The notes: generated by a model from the letters alone, not told the origin. 64,000 nucleotides of DNA from CAYPEL01 sp036479985 (GCA_965224815.1 CBDDAF010000003.1:62001-126000); one strand, 5' to 3'; shown: positions 16,548 to 26,472, counted from the first letter of the stretch. Made by a program: numbers and translations.

Positions 16548-17984
16548 ATGGTTGCCAGTCATATATTTAGAGCGGGCATTATTTTATGCATACCAGCCAC
16601 AGTATTTGCAGGCATCGATTTAAGTGCTGAAGACCAAGGATATCTAGATGCGATAATTGCTGCAGAAGATCATGGCCTCGTGCCCAGCAATTATGAATTA
16701 GAGCGCATCGAATTATTGCTGGAAAGTAATAATGATTTGAAACAACAAGAGATAAGCGCAGTTATCCAACAAGCCTATCGTGCATACAGTAAGGATGTTT
16801 CAACAGGCCGCCTGCCACCATTACTTGCCGATCCAGATTGGCGTATTCCTTTACAGAAAGTTTCTGCTGATAAACCACCATCCAACTCTGACTACCAACG
16901 TTTAAAAGAAGCATTGGCAAGCTATCGTGACATTGAGCAGGGTGGTGGTTGGCCTGAAATACCGCCAGGTCCCAATCTATCAATAGGTGTGCGTCATAAA
17001 CAGGTAAGTATTTTACGTAACTGGCTGCGAATCGCTGGAGATTATGACAGCATAATGTTGGCAGATCCGTACTATTTCGATTTGGGGCTGGAGCAAGCAG
17101 TTAAAAAATTTCGTGTGCGTCATGGTATGGCGGCTGTCGGCACTGTGAATAAAACAGTTCGTGAAATGCTGGATGTTCCGGTTAAGGATAGAATTTCACA
17201 GATTATCGTGGCCATGGAGCGTTGGCGCTGGCTACCGCGTAATCGTGGTGAACAGCATGTCTGGGTTAACCTGGCTAATGCCGAGATGCACATCTTTGAG
17301 CATGCTGAGTCTGTTTTTACAATGCGTGTTGTCGTTGGTCGTCATTATCGTTCGACACCAAGTTTTCGCAGTGAGATTGATCGAATCGTGTTTAATCCTA
17401 CCTGGTCGGTTCCACGTACTATTGCGATAGAAGATATCCTGCCACAACAAAAAAATGATGCGCATTTTATTAGCCGCAAACATATTCGTGTTTTCAAAGG
17501 AACTGGTGATAAAGCTTCTGAGATAGATCCGACACAAGTGGCATGGAATGAATTGAATGCAGATTATTTCCCCTATCGATTGCGTCAGGATGCTGGCCCT
17601 AAAAACAGTCTGGGGCGACTCAAATTCATGTTTGAAAATCCATACGATATCTATATGCATGACACACCCGCCAAGTTACTGTTTCACTTGCCGAAGCGTG
17701 CGTTCAGTTCCGGCTGTGTGCGACTTGAAAAGCCGGTAGAATTTGCGGCTTATCTGCTTGAGCACGATAAGGGTTGGGGTGCCTCTAAAGTTGAATCACA
17801 GATTGATCAGGCACTGACAAAAACTGTACGCCTTAATAATAAAATACCCGTTTATTTTGTTTATCTAACCAGTTGGGTGACGAAAGAAGGGGATATAAAT
17901 TTCCGTGAAGATGTCTATGGCCGGGATGCAAAAGTAGCAAAAGCGCTTAATTTGCGTAGCAGGGAACAAAAACGCAGCCAATAA
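16548..17984 (+). CDS. L,D-transpeptidase (YcbB-like) with peptidoglycan-binding domain
   Basis: A 478-residue exported protein. The signal peptide ends near FAGID; a peptidoglycan-binding domain lies at about residues 150-205 (YFDLGLEQAVKKFRVRHGM, VGTVNKTVREML), and a YkuD catalytic domain at about 235-405. The active site is readable as IYMHDTPAKLLFHL followed by FSSGCVRLEKP (His and Cys of the H-x-S/C signature). Such enzymes make 3-3 cross-links in peptidoglycan or attach proteins to it. Overall order resembles E. coli YcbB (LdtD). It lies just after the putative surface-display genes and before a LysM protein, so it may help anchor or remodel the wall there. Confidence 0.92.
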   Translation: MVASHIFRAGIILCIPATVFAGIDLSAEDQGYLDAIIAAEDHGLVPSNYELERIELLLESNNDLKQQEISAVIQQAYRAYSKDVSTGRLPPLLADPDWRIPLQKVSADKPPSNSDYQRLKEALASYRDIEQGGGWPEIPPGPNLSIGVRHKQVSILRNWLRIAGDYDSIMLADPYYFDLGLEQAVKKFRVRHGMAAVGTVNKTVREMLDVPVKDRISQIIVAMERWRWLPRNRGEQHVWVNLANAEMHIFEHAESVFTMRVVVGRHYRSTPSFRSEIDRIVFNPTWSVPRTIAIEDILPQQKNDAHFISRKHIRVFKGTGDKASEIDPTQVAWNELNADYFPYRLRQDAGPKNSLGRLKFMFENPYDIYMHDTPAKLLFHLPKRAFSSGCVRLEKPVEFAAYLLEHDKGWGASKVESQIDQALTKTVRLNNKIPVYFVYLTSWVTKEGDINFREDVYGRDAKVAKALNLRSREQKRSQ

Positions 17985-18116
17985 TAAAGATCTAAAATTG
18001 GGATCTGGTCAATAATTAATGAGGTGCCACGGTTTAATATTGCTTGTTGAGTAGAATCCATGACTGTCTTAACCTAAATAAGCTGTTAAGATTAGGATAG
18101 TTAGGAGGATTAATAT

Positions 18117-19061
18117 ATGTTTCTTATTAAGCAGGTTTTGCCGATAGTTCTTTTGTCGATGGCAATTGGATTTGCTGTCACTTGGTATAACTGGCGCTCA
18201 AGTGATCAAGCGACTGGTGAAGAGGCTATCGCAAACACTAAAAATCCTTCAGAAGCCGGGAAATCGGCACTTACAAAATCAATACTGCCAGCAGTTAAGC
18301 AACCGACAACCAAACCTGCTATCCAGGCGAAATCCAAAAGCACTACGGTTCCCATGCGTGTCGTAAAGCCACCGCGCAGTGAACCGAAACCAGTGCAGCG
18401 GACATCTGAGGTTGTTTCAGTGGAAACAAAATCACCGCCAGCTAAACAAAAATCAACTACTGCTCAACAAAAACCTCCAATTGTGAATACAGCGGTGGCT
18501 TCCAAACCGGCTCAAGAAAAAACGCAAAAAGCTGATCCTGATTTTGTGAGTAGTATTCAATCAGAGATTAATGACCTCAAGTCGATAGCAAAACCTGTTG
18601 ATGAGCCACCTGCTCCTGAGATCCAGGAAAAAATCACACCTAAGCAGACTGATATGGCAGGTTGGTCGGCAAATAAATTTATGGATGTTATAAAAAAGGA
18701 CGAAGTGCAAGTTGCTTCCCCGCAGGATGAAATATCCAGTGTTATTTCGCGGGCCGCAAAGCGCAACGCACAACAAGCGCCAAAAGATCCCTATCTGGAT
18801 AGTTTAAAAGATGAAGTTTCGGACTTATCAGTGACAGCTGTAAATACTGTTGGTGCAACTGACATAATAAGAAATCAACCGTACGACTCGGCAAGTTCAT
18901 CTGAGTTGATTCATATCGTCAAAGAAGGTGATTCGTTAAGTTCGATTGCTTTTGAAGTGTACGGTGATCCGAATGCCTATTTGCGGATATATAATGCCAA
19001 TAAAGATGTGTTAAACAGCCCGGATCAATTAACCAAAGGTGTCAGCCTCAGGATTCCTTAA
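18117..19061 (+). CDS. Membrane-anchored LysM protein
   Basis: A 314-residue protein with one N-terminal membrane helix (VLPIVLLSMAIGFAVTWY), a long Pro/Lys/Thr-rich, low-complexity periplasmic stretch (about residues 35-255) and a C-terminal LysM domain (HIVKEGDSLSSIAFEVYGDP, ending LTKGVSLRIP) that should bind peptidoglycan glycan chains. AGGAGG lies close before the ATG. The layout suggests a wall-reaching tether or an accessory to the L,D-transpeptidase encoded 130 bp upstream; no enzymatic domain is visible. Confidence 0.85.
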   Translation: MFLIKQVLPIVLLSMAIGFAVTWYNWRSSDQATGEEAIANTKNPSEAGKSALTKSILPAVKQPTTKPAIQAKSKSTTVPMRVVKPPRSEPKPVQRTSEVVSVETKSPPAKQKSTTAQQKPPIVNTAVASKPAQEKTQKADPDFVSSIQSEINDLKSIAKPVDEPPAPEIQEKITPKQTDMAGWSANKFMDVIKKDEVQVASPQDEISSVISRAAKRNAQQAPKDPYLDSLKDEVSDLSVTAVNTVGATDIIRNQPYDSASSSELIHIVKEGDSLSSIAFEVYGDPNAYLRIYNANKDVLNSPDQLTKGVSLRIP

Positions 19062-19370
19062 GCTAAATACACTCTCTGTTTAGACACTAAGTATTGAATC
19101 TGTGCAGGTTTTGTTATAGTTTTACGTCTAAGCACCGATATTTTGACTATGAGCAACATAAACAGACATTCTTCAGCCGCTGTTTCCCGGATTCTATCCG
19201 GCGATTTCCTGTTGCTATCCCATCGACTGCTGCCTGCGGGCAGATACTAGTGCATACCCGGCGGGGTTTTACGCAAATATCCGAATTTCCTCAGAATTAA
19301 TACGCTGATAGTATGCTGCTCTGGTATGCTTTCAGCTAAATAACCGGCCATTTCCGGTGTGGAGTCGAGC
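19062..19370. other. Gene-free stretch before leuA
   Basis: No convincing gene is present. A nine-codon frame MLLWYAFS at 19313-19339, with two adjacent leucine codons, and an ACCGG/CCGGT stem (19343-19358) next to the leuA ribosome site could belong to translational or attenuation control, but both are too short to be more than a note. A longer frame at 19094-19300 has no ribosome site or recognisable product. Confidence 0.4.
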
Positions 19371-20918
19371 ATGAGTGCTGACAAATTAATTATATTTGAT
19401 ACTACCTTGCGTGACGGGGAACAGAGCCCCGGCGCATCCATGACTAAAGATGAAAAAGTTCGTATTGCAAAGGCGCTGGAACGCATGCGTGTGGACATAA
19501 TAGAAGCGGGTTTCCCGATTGCCAGCCCCGGTGATTTTGATGCTGTACAGGCTGTTGCGCGTGCAGTTAGAGAGTCTACAGTTTGTGGATTGGCGCGCGC
19601 GCTGGACAAGGATATTGATCGGGCTGGAGAAGCGTTGAAAGGAGCAGAATCATTACGTATCCATACCTTTATTGCTACATCGCCTATCCATATGAAAATG
19701 AAATTACGTATGCAGCCCGACCAGGTACTGGAGCAGGCAGTGCATGCGGTAACTCGCGCGCGTAAATATACTGACAATGTAGAATTTTCACCTGAAGACG
19801 CTGGTCGTTCAGAGACTGACTTCTTATGCAGGGTGATAGAGGCAGTGATCAACGCTGGTGCCACCACGGTCAATATCCCTGATACCGTTGGCTATAATGT
19901 ACCCCATCAATTTGGTGCGCTAATCAAAACATTGATGGAGCGTGTGCCGAATTCAGATAAGGCGGTATTTTCTGTGCATTGTCACAACGATCTGGGTCTT
20001 GCAGTAGCCAACTCTTTGTCAGCTGTGTTGAATGGTGCGCGACAGGTTGAATGTACTATTAATGGTCTGGGTGAACGTGCTGGTAATGCATCGCTTGAAG
20101 AAGTCGCCATGACCGTGCGTACCCGCAATGATGTATTTAGTTGTGACACGAATCTTGATACCACGCAAATTGTTCCTTGTTCGCGCCTGGTGTCTGGGAT
20201 TACCGGTTTTGCAGTGCAACCCAACAAGGCGATCGTTGGTGCCAATGCATTTGCCCATGAATCCGGTATTCATCAGGATGGCGTACTCAAGAGCCGCGAG
20301 ACTTACGAAATCATGCGTGCTCAGGATGTTGGCTGGTTAGATAACCGTATTGTGTTGGGTAAACATTCTGGCCGGAACGCTTTTCGAACCCGCCTCGAAG
20401 AACTCGGTATTGAGTTTGAAGCAGAAGAAGCTTTGAATGATGCGTTTGCTCGATTTAAAGAACTTGCGGATAAAAAGCATGAGATCTTTGACGAAGATTT
20501 GCAGGCACTGGTGACTGAAGCCAATCTTGCTGCTGAAGACGAGCATTTCAAACTGGTTGCACTCAAGGTCTGTTCTGAAACCGGTGAGACACCCAATGCA
20601 TCTATAACGATCAATATCGATGGCCAGGAAAAACAGTCAAGTGCAGCGGGTGGTGGGCCAGTTGACGCTGCATTCAAGGCCATTGAATCAATTGTGAGCA
20701 GCGGCACAGAGCTGCAATTGTATTCGGTGAATAATATTACCAGCGGTACCGATGCCCAGGGTGAAGTAACCGTTCGTCTGGAAAAAGCAGGCCGCATTGT
20801 AAATGGACAAGGGGCCGATACCGATATAGTCATTGCATCGGCGCGCGCCTACCTTAATGCGTTGAATAAAATCATTCAACCGGAAGGGCGGGCGCATCCA
20901 CAGATGGGTAATGTTTAG
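19371..20918 (+). CDS. leuA: 2-Isopropylmalate synthase
   Basis: A 515-residue enzyme that condenses acetyl-CoA with 2-ketoisovalerate, the first committed step to leucine. The TIM-barrel catalytic domain starts IIFDTTLRDGEQSPGASM, and metal ligands are in FSVHCHNDLGLAVAN (residues about 200-214); GANAFAHESGIHQDG is the second signature. The C-terminal region (about 390-510) is the leucine-binding regulatory domain (ALKVCSETGETPNASI). I chose the ATG at 19371, which has GGAG upstream, over a GTG at 19359. It complements ilvBHC at 5-8.5 kb although the two are not one operon. Confidence 0.97.
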   Translation: MSADKLIIFDTTLRDGEQSPGASMTKDEKVRIAKALERMRVDIIEAGFPIASPGDFDAVQAVARAVRESTVCGLARALDKDIDRAGEALKGAESLRIHTFIATSPIHMKMKLRMQPDQVLEQAVHAVTRARKYTDNVEFSPEDAGRSETDFLCRVIEAVINAGATTVNIPDTVGYNVPHQFGALIKTLMERVPNSDKAVFSVHCHNDLGLAVANSLSAVLNGARQVECTINGLGERAGNASLEEVAMTVRTRNDVFSCDTNLDTTQIVPCSRLVSGITGFAVQPNKAIVGANAFAHESGIHQDGVLKSRETYEIMRAQDVGWLDNRIVLGKHSGRNAFRTRLEELGIEFEAEEALNDAFARFKELADKKHEIFDEDLQALVTEANLAAEDEHFKLVALKVCSETGETPNASITINIDGQEKQSSAAGGGPVDAAFKAIESIVSSGTELQLYSVNNITSGTDAQGEVTVRLEKAGRIVNGQGADTDIVIASARAYLNALNKIIQPEGRAHPQMGNV

Positions 20919-20962
20919 TACAGGCATGACTTTCGGAAAGAGGTAGGGAAAAGGTTAAAGGT

Positions 20963-21667
20963 TTGGATAAGCATCTTCAGCAACAATATCTGCAAGCTAT
21001 GGGTATACAGGCCTGGTCACTACGTGACCAGGAATCCCCTGTTGTTGAATCAACACGCTTAACTGAAGACGTATTTCAAGAAGCGATTGAAAAAGATGTA
21101 ACTACGCTTGATTGGGGTTCGCTGGAATCACAGGTTTCGCAATGTAGCTTATGCGAATTACAGCAAAGCCGCACACAGACAGTATTCGGTATTGGAAGCC
21201 AAAGCGCAGACTGGCTCATTATTGGTGAAGCACCCGGCAAAGAAGAAGACTTGCAGGGAGAACCTTTTGTTGGCCGGGCAGGGCAATTACTCAATGCCAT
21301 GTTGTTGGCAATAGGTTTGCGGCGCGAGCAGGTATATATTGCTAATATTTTGAAATGTCGACCACCTAATAACCGCGACCCGCGCCCTGACGAAGTAGTC
21401 CAATGTGAGCCCTACCTGATGCAGCAGATAGCCCTGTTGCAGCCAAAAATAATTTTGGCAATAGGGCGAATAGCGGCGCAGAATTTATTGAAAACCGATA
21501 TTCCTATTGGCAAGTTACGCGGTCAGGTTCATAACTTGGGTGATACCGGAATACCGGTGATTGCAACTTATCACCCTGCCTATTTATTGCGTTCGCCACA
21601 GGAGAAAAGTAAAGCGTGGCAAGATTTACAGCTCGCAATGCAAACGATCAAGGGTAATCAGAAGTGA
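20963..21667 (+). CDS. Family 4 uracil-DNA glycosylase (iron-sulfur)
   Basis: A 234-residue DNA repair enzyme that removes uracil. Motif 1 is IIGEAPGKEEDLQGEPFVGR and motif 3 is YHPAYLLRSPQEK. Cysteines in CSLCELQQSR and in CRPPNNRDP...VQCEPYL match the four ligands of the 4Fe-4S cluster of type 4 UDGs. The N-terminal 50 residues are an extension seen in gammaproteobacterial versions. The start is a TTG at 20963 with a weak upstream purine-rich site; no better ATG precedes motif 1. Its end overlaps rimI by four bases. Confidence 0.92.
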   Translation: MDKHLQQQYLQAMGIQAWSLRDQESPVVESTRLTEDVFQEAIEKDVTTLDWGSLESQVSQCSLCELQQSRTQTVFGIGSQSADWLIIGEAPGKEEDLQGEPFVGRAGQLLNAMLLAIGLRREQVYIANILKCRPPNNRDPRPDEVVQCEPYLMQQIALLQPKIILAIGRIAAQNLLKTDIPIGKLRGQVHNLGDTGIPVIATYHPAYLLRSPQEKSKAWQDLQLAMQTIKGNQK

Positions 21668-22134
21668 GCGCAGTTTTTAAACAGCCCGATACCCGTATGC
21701 GGCCATTGTCACTGGATGATCTAAATGAAATTATGGAAATAGAAAAGCGTGCTTATGAATTCCCATGGTCAGCAGGAATATTCAGTGATTGTTTGCGGGT
21801 AGGTTATTGTTGTTGGGCGTATGAAGAAAACAATCAGATTATAGGTTATGGCGTTATGAGTGTGGCAGCCGGAGAAGCGCATATTCTCAATTTAACTGTG
21901 CAGCCAGATTCACAGCGGCGTGGTATAGGTGAAAAACTAATTAAACAATTTGTACAGCTGGCCCAGCGCTATGAGGTTGATATGATATTACTCGAAGTCA
22001 GGCCATCCAATAAAGCGGCTATCAGTTTGTACGCCAAGCTTGGATTTAACGAAATCAGTGTGCGTAAAGCTTACTATCCAACAGTAAACGGACGTGAGGA
22101 CGCATTAATATTAGCCTGTAGTCTAGCGCAGTGA
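21664..22134 (+). CDS. rimI: Ribosomal protein S18 alanine N-acetyltransferase
   Basis: A 156-residue GNAT-fold acetyltransferase of the RimI type, which acetylates the N-terminus of ribosomal protein S18. The acetyl-CoA loop is LTVQPDSQRRGIGEKL (residues about 78-93), with LEVRPSNKAAISLYAKLGF and the C-terminal RKAYYPTVNGREDALILA being hallmarks of RimI. It starts with GTG at 21664, overlapping the glycosylase stop (GTGA), so the two are translationally coupled. Length is close to E. coli RimI (148). Confidence 0.93.
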   Translation: MSAVFKQPDTRMRPLSLDDLNEIMEIEKRAYEFPWSAGIFSDCLRVGYCCWAYEENNQIIGYGVMSVAAGEAHILNLTVQPDSQRRGIGEKLIKQFVQLAQRYEVDMILLEVRPSNKAAISLYAKLGFNEISVRKAYYPTVNGREDALILACSLAQ

Positions 22135-22143
22135 TTATGGAGC

Positions 22144-23658
22144 TTATTGAATCAGCTGTAACAATAATAAAAGATCAGGTGTGTTTATTATGCCATCGGG
22201 TGCACCAACCGGATGGAGATCGCCGTGGGCTAGCTGCAGCGGAGTGGCAGTAATCTGTTGTAAAGTGATCCGTTGGGCGATCAGTAAATCAGCAGCATTA
22301 ATTATCCCGTCAGGGTTCCCAAGTGGGGCAAGGTCACCATCCGCCAGGTTGGGCCAGGAGTTTGCATCCAATGGGTCAGAGTTATTGGCAATTTCAAGGC
22401 CGTCCGATAATTGATCTCCATCCGTATCTGCCAGGGTAGGGTTAGTGCCCAGATCCTGCTCTCCATCGACGAAGCCATCGTTATCGTTATCGACCCCTCC
22501 GGGTAGCAAAGAAATGGGTACTACACCATCGGCACCATCTGCCAGTCCATCGCCGTCGGTGTCTACATTATTAGGGTCAGTACCCAGCGTGTTGGATTCA
22601 AAATCATCACTTAGCCCATCACCATCAGCGTCAACGAATACGTTGGATTGTTGATTGTAATGCCACGAAAAACCAGTATTAAAATAAATATTTGCAGCGG
22701 TGACTCGAAAGTGGTCAGTGCCTAGTATTGTACTACCCCCTGTCTGGCATACGGCAAAACCAGTCTGAGCATCATCAAAATCGATTGTGATATCGCAGTT
22801 AGTACTGCTAATACCAGCATACTCTAACGTAAAGGTATAATCGTCACTATTGCCTGCAGTTTCATCCACGCCGCTGGATGCCAGTAATAAGGTGGCAACA
22901 TCATCGTGATTTAATGTCCGTTGTGCTTCATCAAAAAATGATCCTTGTTGCATAACAGCTTCGGTGTTGGGTGCACCCAGTAAAGTGGAAACGGCTCTAT
23001 CGGCATTGGCGGCAAACGTGTGACCGGCAGGCAGGTTAGCAAGGTCACGGCTGTAGGTTGTCGAATCGACTGTGCTGGCTATTGTGAAAGGGTTGTTGTT
23101 TAAGTTTCTATACCAGTGCAGGTTAACGTCGTCGCCGCGAATATCATCATTCGAGCCAATTATATTATCTGCTCCATCATTAATGTTGAATACATTATCA
23201 ACGCCATCCGTAGTTTTGGTGTAATTCTGGTTATTTCCCAATAGACCGGATTCTGTCGAAGCATTGACATGATCTAAACCAATACAATGTCCCAGTTCGT
23301 GTAGTGCAATGGATTCAAAATCGACCTGCCCGCTGGGTATGTCGTTGTTTCCTCCCTGCAGGATATTGCCCGTCGTGGGTTGTAGTTGGTTATAAATATT
23401 GATGTTGTTCTGAACAGGGGTTTCCATGTTACTGGCGTTGGCGCTGGTGGGGTCGATGCAGACTCGAACTGTGATATTGCCACCTGTGCCAAGATAATTA
23501 CTGGGATGGACAATGGTGTCTGGATTGATCGGGTGTCCTGGTACGGATTGTTCGCCTGCAAAGGTGAATGCGCCAGCATGTAAGTTAATACTTATAAATA
23601 GACCTGCTAGTGAGATAGCCAGGTTATAAATTAGGTTGTGGTGTCGAGTTGAGTCCAT
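22144..23658 (-). CDS. Secreted matrixin-like metalloprotease with calcium repeats and dockerin-like C-terminus
   Basis: A 504-residue exported protein. Signal peptide (YNLAISLAGLFISINLHAGA), then a metzincin-type zinc site IALHELGHCIGLDH (residues about 128-141; HExxHxxGxxH). Residues about 345-430 carry thrombospondin type-3-like calcium repeats (DADGDGLSDDFE, DTDGDGLADGAD, DTDGDQLSDGLE). The last 70 residues contain two similar units (GDLAPLGNPDGIINAADLLI and GDLHPVGAPDGIINTPDLLL) like the EF-hand loops of dockerins. ATG 23658 was preferred to the GTG at 23664. It is a probable extracellular protease; the dockerin-like end could bind cohesin-like proteins such as that at 15840. Confidence 0.85.
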   Translation of the reverse strand: MDSTRHHNLIYNLAISLAGLFISINLHAGAFTFAGEQSVPGHPINPDTIVHPSNYLGTGGNITVRVCIDPTSANASNMETPVQNNINIYNQLQPTTGNILQGGNNDIPSGQVDFESIALHELGHCIGLDHVNASTESGLLGNNQNYTKTTDGVDNVFNINDGADNIIGSNDDIRGDDVNLHWYRNLNNNPFTIASTVDSTTYSRDLANLPAGHTFAANADRAVSTLLGAPNTEAVMQQGSFFDEAQRTLNHDDVATLLLASSGVDETAGNSDDYTFTLEYAGISSTNCDITIDFDDAQTGFAVCQTGGSTILGTDHFRVTAANIYFNTGFSWHYNQQSNVFVDADGDGLSDDFESNTLGTDPNNVDTDGDGLADGADGVVPISLLPGGVDNDNDGFVDGEQDLGTNPTLADTDGDQLSDGLEIANNSDPLDANSWPNLADGDLAPLGNPDGIINAADLLIAQRITLQQITATPLQLAHGDLHPVGAPDGIINTPDLLLLLQLIQ

Positions 23659-23727
23659 GGTCACATGCCTGTCATTGGAATTTGTTTGCCTGGCTGCTTT
23701 TCAGGCACGCGAATAATAAAACACATG

Positions 23728-24378
23728 CTATTGTCTGTTTGAGGGAACACTGGTTTGGTCAAGCAGGGTTCTTAATTTATGTGCGCCGGCTGCTGCCTTG
23801 GTTAATGCTGAAGACCCAGGATAACGTTTAGCATCTTGCTGTAGATTATCCCAGGTAAATTTCTTTTGGAGCGAAGAGATTGGGCTAGCTATAACAGATG
23901 AACGGTAGTTCTGAAGATTAATTTTGATAATTGTCTTGGAGCTGTCGGATACATAATAGGCAGTTCCAGAGGATAGTCTTTTCTGTTCATCCATTTGTTG
24001 TTTATATTGGCGTGCCGAGTTTTTATCAAAGTCTAGAACGCCATCTGAAATTAACGACTGAATAAGTGCTACGAGCGCTGGTTTGCTTAATTGAAACTGG
24101 TAGTCGCCTGCTTTTTTCATATACACAGGATAATGTGCCAAAACTTTGCCATCTGCGTAAATACGTAATAAGGGTGTTTCATCAACAGTTTCCAGCATGG
24201 CATGATTGAGTGTATAGGTAATGACTGGTTGATTAGCGTCGTTGGATAATTGAAACGAAGGAAGGAAGCCAGCGTTTATTTCAGAATGACTTAACCTCGG
24301 AATAAAGATTGATAGTGTGAGTAAGGCGCTTACAATAAATCGAAATAGAGATTTTGTACCGAACAGTGCGTTGCGCAT
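23728..24378 (-). CDS. Hypothetical exported protein
   Basis: A 216-residue protein I do not recognise. It has an N-terminal signal sequence (SLFRFIVSALLTLSIFIPRLSHS), a mature part with short beta strands (ITYTLNHAMLETVDETPLLR, IYADGKVLAHYPVYM) and a helical, charged second half ending in Ser/Pro/Asn residues. There are no cysteines or catalytic motifs. It is on the same strand as the metalloprotease and 70 bp upstream of it, so the two may be cotranscribed and functionally linked. Only export is supported. Confidence 0.7.
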   Translation of the reverse strand: MRNALFGTKSLFRFIVSALLTLSIFIPRLSHSEINAGFLPSFQLSNDANQPVITYTLNHAMLETVDETPLLRIYADGKVLAHYPVYMKKAGDYQFQLSKPALVALIQSLISDGVLDFDKNSARQYKQQMDEQKRLSSGTAYYVSDSSKTIIKINLQNYRSSVIASPISSLQKKFTWDNLQQDAKRYPGSSALTKAAAGAHKLRTLLDQTSVPSNRQ

Positions 24379-24635
24379 TATGTTTTACCTCAAACTCCAT
24401 CTATTTTCGTGTGGTGAAATCTTGGAAGTCATGCTGGGTCGCAAGAACCAAATAAATGTAGCCAAGGAGTGTTATTATATCTGCTGGCTATCTCGGCCGA
24501 GATAATAACAAATACAGCCATTGAAAAGTACACTAAGCCAGTAAATATAAGCAGGTACGTCTTGATTTTAGTATAATGCCATATACTGAATTTCACTTGA
24601 AAAGCCAGTATATCCCTTGAAAAATAAAGAAAGTA

Positions 24636-26216
24636 ATGAGTGAGTTGATCAACCAGGCAAAGCGTCGTCGCACCTTTGCTATTATTTCCCACCCGGATGC
24701 GGGTAAAACGACTCTGACAGAGAAATTACTGTTATTCGGAGGCGCCATCCAGCTGGCGGGTACCGTCAAGGGCCGCAAGGCAGCACGTCACGCGACATCA
24801 GACTGGATGGAACTGGAAAAACAGCGTGGTATATCCGTGACGTCTTCAGTCATGCAGTTTCCGTACAAGAATGCCATGGTAAATTTGCTGGATACACCAG
24901 GCCATGAAGATTTCTCTGAAGATACCTACCGAACATTGACGGCAGTTGATTCAGCGCTAATGGTTATCGACGTTGCCAAGGGTGTTGAAAACAGAACCAT
25001 TAAATTAATGGAAGTCTGCCGTCTGCGCACCACGCCAATCATTACCTTTATTAACAAGCTCGACCGTGAAGGTCGTGACCCTATTGATCTGATGGACGAA
25101 GTAGAAGAGGTGCTTAAAATTAAATGCGCACCTATTACCTGGCCAATTGGAATGGGCAAACGGTTCAGAGGTGTTTACCATATTGAGCAGAACAAAATTT
25201 ATCTGTATGAATCGGGTGATAACAGCAAACGCGGCGAAGTCACAGTCATTAATGGTTTGGATAACCCTCTGTTAACCGAGACGCTGGATAATCATGCTGA
25301 TGAGTTAAGAGAAGAAATTGAATTAGTGAAAGGTGCGAGCCATAGTTTTGATAAAGAGGCCTATCTGAAAGGTGAATTATCACCTGTATTTTTTGGTTCG
25401 GCGATTAATAATTTTGGCGTTCAGGAATTACTTGACTATTTTATTGACCATGCACCTGCACCTTTACCAAGAGATACCACGACACGCCTGGTTAATCCGG
25501 ATGAAGACAAGTTATCCGGATTTGTATTCAAAATACAGGCAAATATGGATCCGCAACACCGTGACAGAATAGCTTTTTTCCGGGTCTGTTCCGGCTGCTA
25601 TACCAAGGGTATGAAAATGCATCATGTGCGTATTGGCCGTGATGTTACGGTCGCGAATGCAATGACTTTTCTGGCTTCTGACCGAGGGCATGTTGAAGAA
25701 GCATGGCCTGGAGACATAATCGGCTTGCATAATCATGGAACGATTCGAATTGGTGATACATTTAGTCAAGGTGAGGAGCTCAAGTACACCGGGATACCGA
25801 ATTTTGCACCCGAGTTATTTCGGCGAGCTGTGCTCAAGGACCCTCTGCGAATGAAGGCTTTGCAAAAAGGGCTAGATCAATTGAGTGAAGAAGGCGCGAC
25901 TCAGTTATTCAGACCCTTGAAAAATAATGACCTAATTTTGGGTGCAGTAGGAATCTTACAGTTTGATGTGGTTATGCATCGCTTGCAGGGCGAGTACAAA
26001 GTTGAGTGTTTGTTTGAAAATATAGCGGTTGCCACTGCGCGCTGGATTTCATGCGAAGATGAAAAAATGCTGGAAAAGTTTCGTGAAAAAGCTTATGAAA
26101 ATCTAGCATTAGATCAATCCGGTGAATTGGTTTATATTGCACCGACACGGATAAATCTTGACTTGGCGATGGAACGCTGGCCGGATGTTGAGTTCAGGGC
26201 AACACGTGAAATTTAG
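24636..26216 (+). CDS. prfC: Peptide chain release factor 3
   Basis: A 526-residue translational GTPase that recycles RF1/RF2 from the ribosome after termination. GTPase motifs are G1 SHPDAGKTTLTEKLL (residues 18-32), G3 DTPGHEDFSEDTYR and G4 NKLDREGRDPIDLMD. Motifs distinguishing RF3 from EF-G include LLFGGAIQLAGTVKGRKAARH and SDWMELEKQRGISV. Length equals E. coli RF3 (529). It is a stand-alone gene followed by a REPIN-bearing element. Confidence 0.98.
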   Translation: MSELINQAKRRRTFAIISHPDAGKTTLTEKLLLFGGAIQLAGTVKGRKAARHATSDWMELEKQRGISVTSSVMQFPYKNAMVNLLDTPGHEDFSEDTYRTLTAVDSALMVIDVAKGVENRTIKLMEVCRLRTTPIITFINKLDREGRDPIDLMDEVEEVLKIKCAPITWPIGMGKRFRGVYHIEQNKIYLYESGDNSKRGEVTVINGLDNPLLTETLDNHADELREEIELVKGASHSFDKEAYLKGELSPVFFGSAINNFGVQELLDYFIDHAPAPLPRDTTTRLVNPDEDKLSGFVFKIQANMDPQHRDRIAFFRVCSGCYTKGMKMHHVRIGRDVTVANAMTFLASDRGHVEEAWPGDIIGLHNHGTIRIGDTFSQGEELKYTGIPNFAPELFRRAVLKDPLRMKALQKGLDQLSEEGATQLFRPLKNNDLILGAVGILQFDVVMHRLQGEYKVECLFENIAVATARWISCEDEKMLEKFREKAYENLALDQSGELVYIAPTRINLDLAMERWPDVEFRATREI

Positions 26217-26317
26217 AGATGATGTATTGTTGCCTCGGAATCCAGGAAAGAGCATGAAATAATTAGAGAGACTCTTGAAATTTCCGTGTTCTTCAGTGGC
26301 AATATATTTTTATTAAA

Positions 26318-26452
26318 TTAAGGAGCCTCTGATTAATTAGCTGGAATTTGTAGGAGCGGCTTTAGCCGCGATGGACGCCACAGCCAGATCGCGGCTAAAG
26401 CCGCTCCTACAGAATCAGCGCTGTTTGCTATGACACATCAGAGGTTCTTTAA
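26318..26452. mobile_element. MITE-like element carrying a REPIN
   Basis: A 135-bp non-coding unit with inverted ends TTAAGGAGCCTCTGAT and ATCAGAGGTTCTTTAA (two mismatches). The centre (26349-26412) is a REPIN of the GGCTTTAGCC subtype. The same ends bound the unit at 39533-39680. It lies between convergent prfC and the TIGR03790 gene. It has no transposase. Confidence 0.75.
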
Positions 26453-26472
26453 TTTGTCGATATAGATACGAG

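Noticed and set aside
19094..19300. 68-codon frame as a leucine leader or small gene
   Set aside because: No ribosome site, no Leu cluster, no recognisable product.
26318..26452. Insertion sequence with its own transposase
   Set aside because: The unit is only 135 bp and contains no coding frame; MITE-like is the most that can be said.
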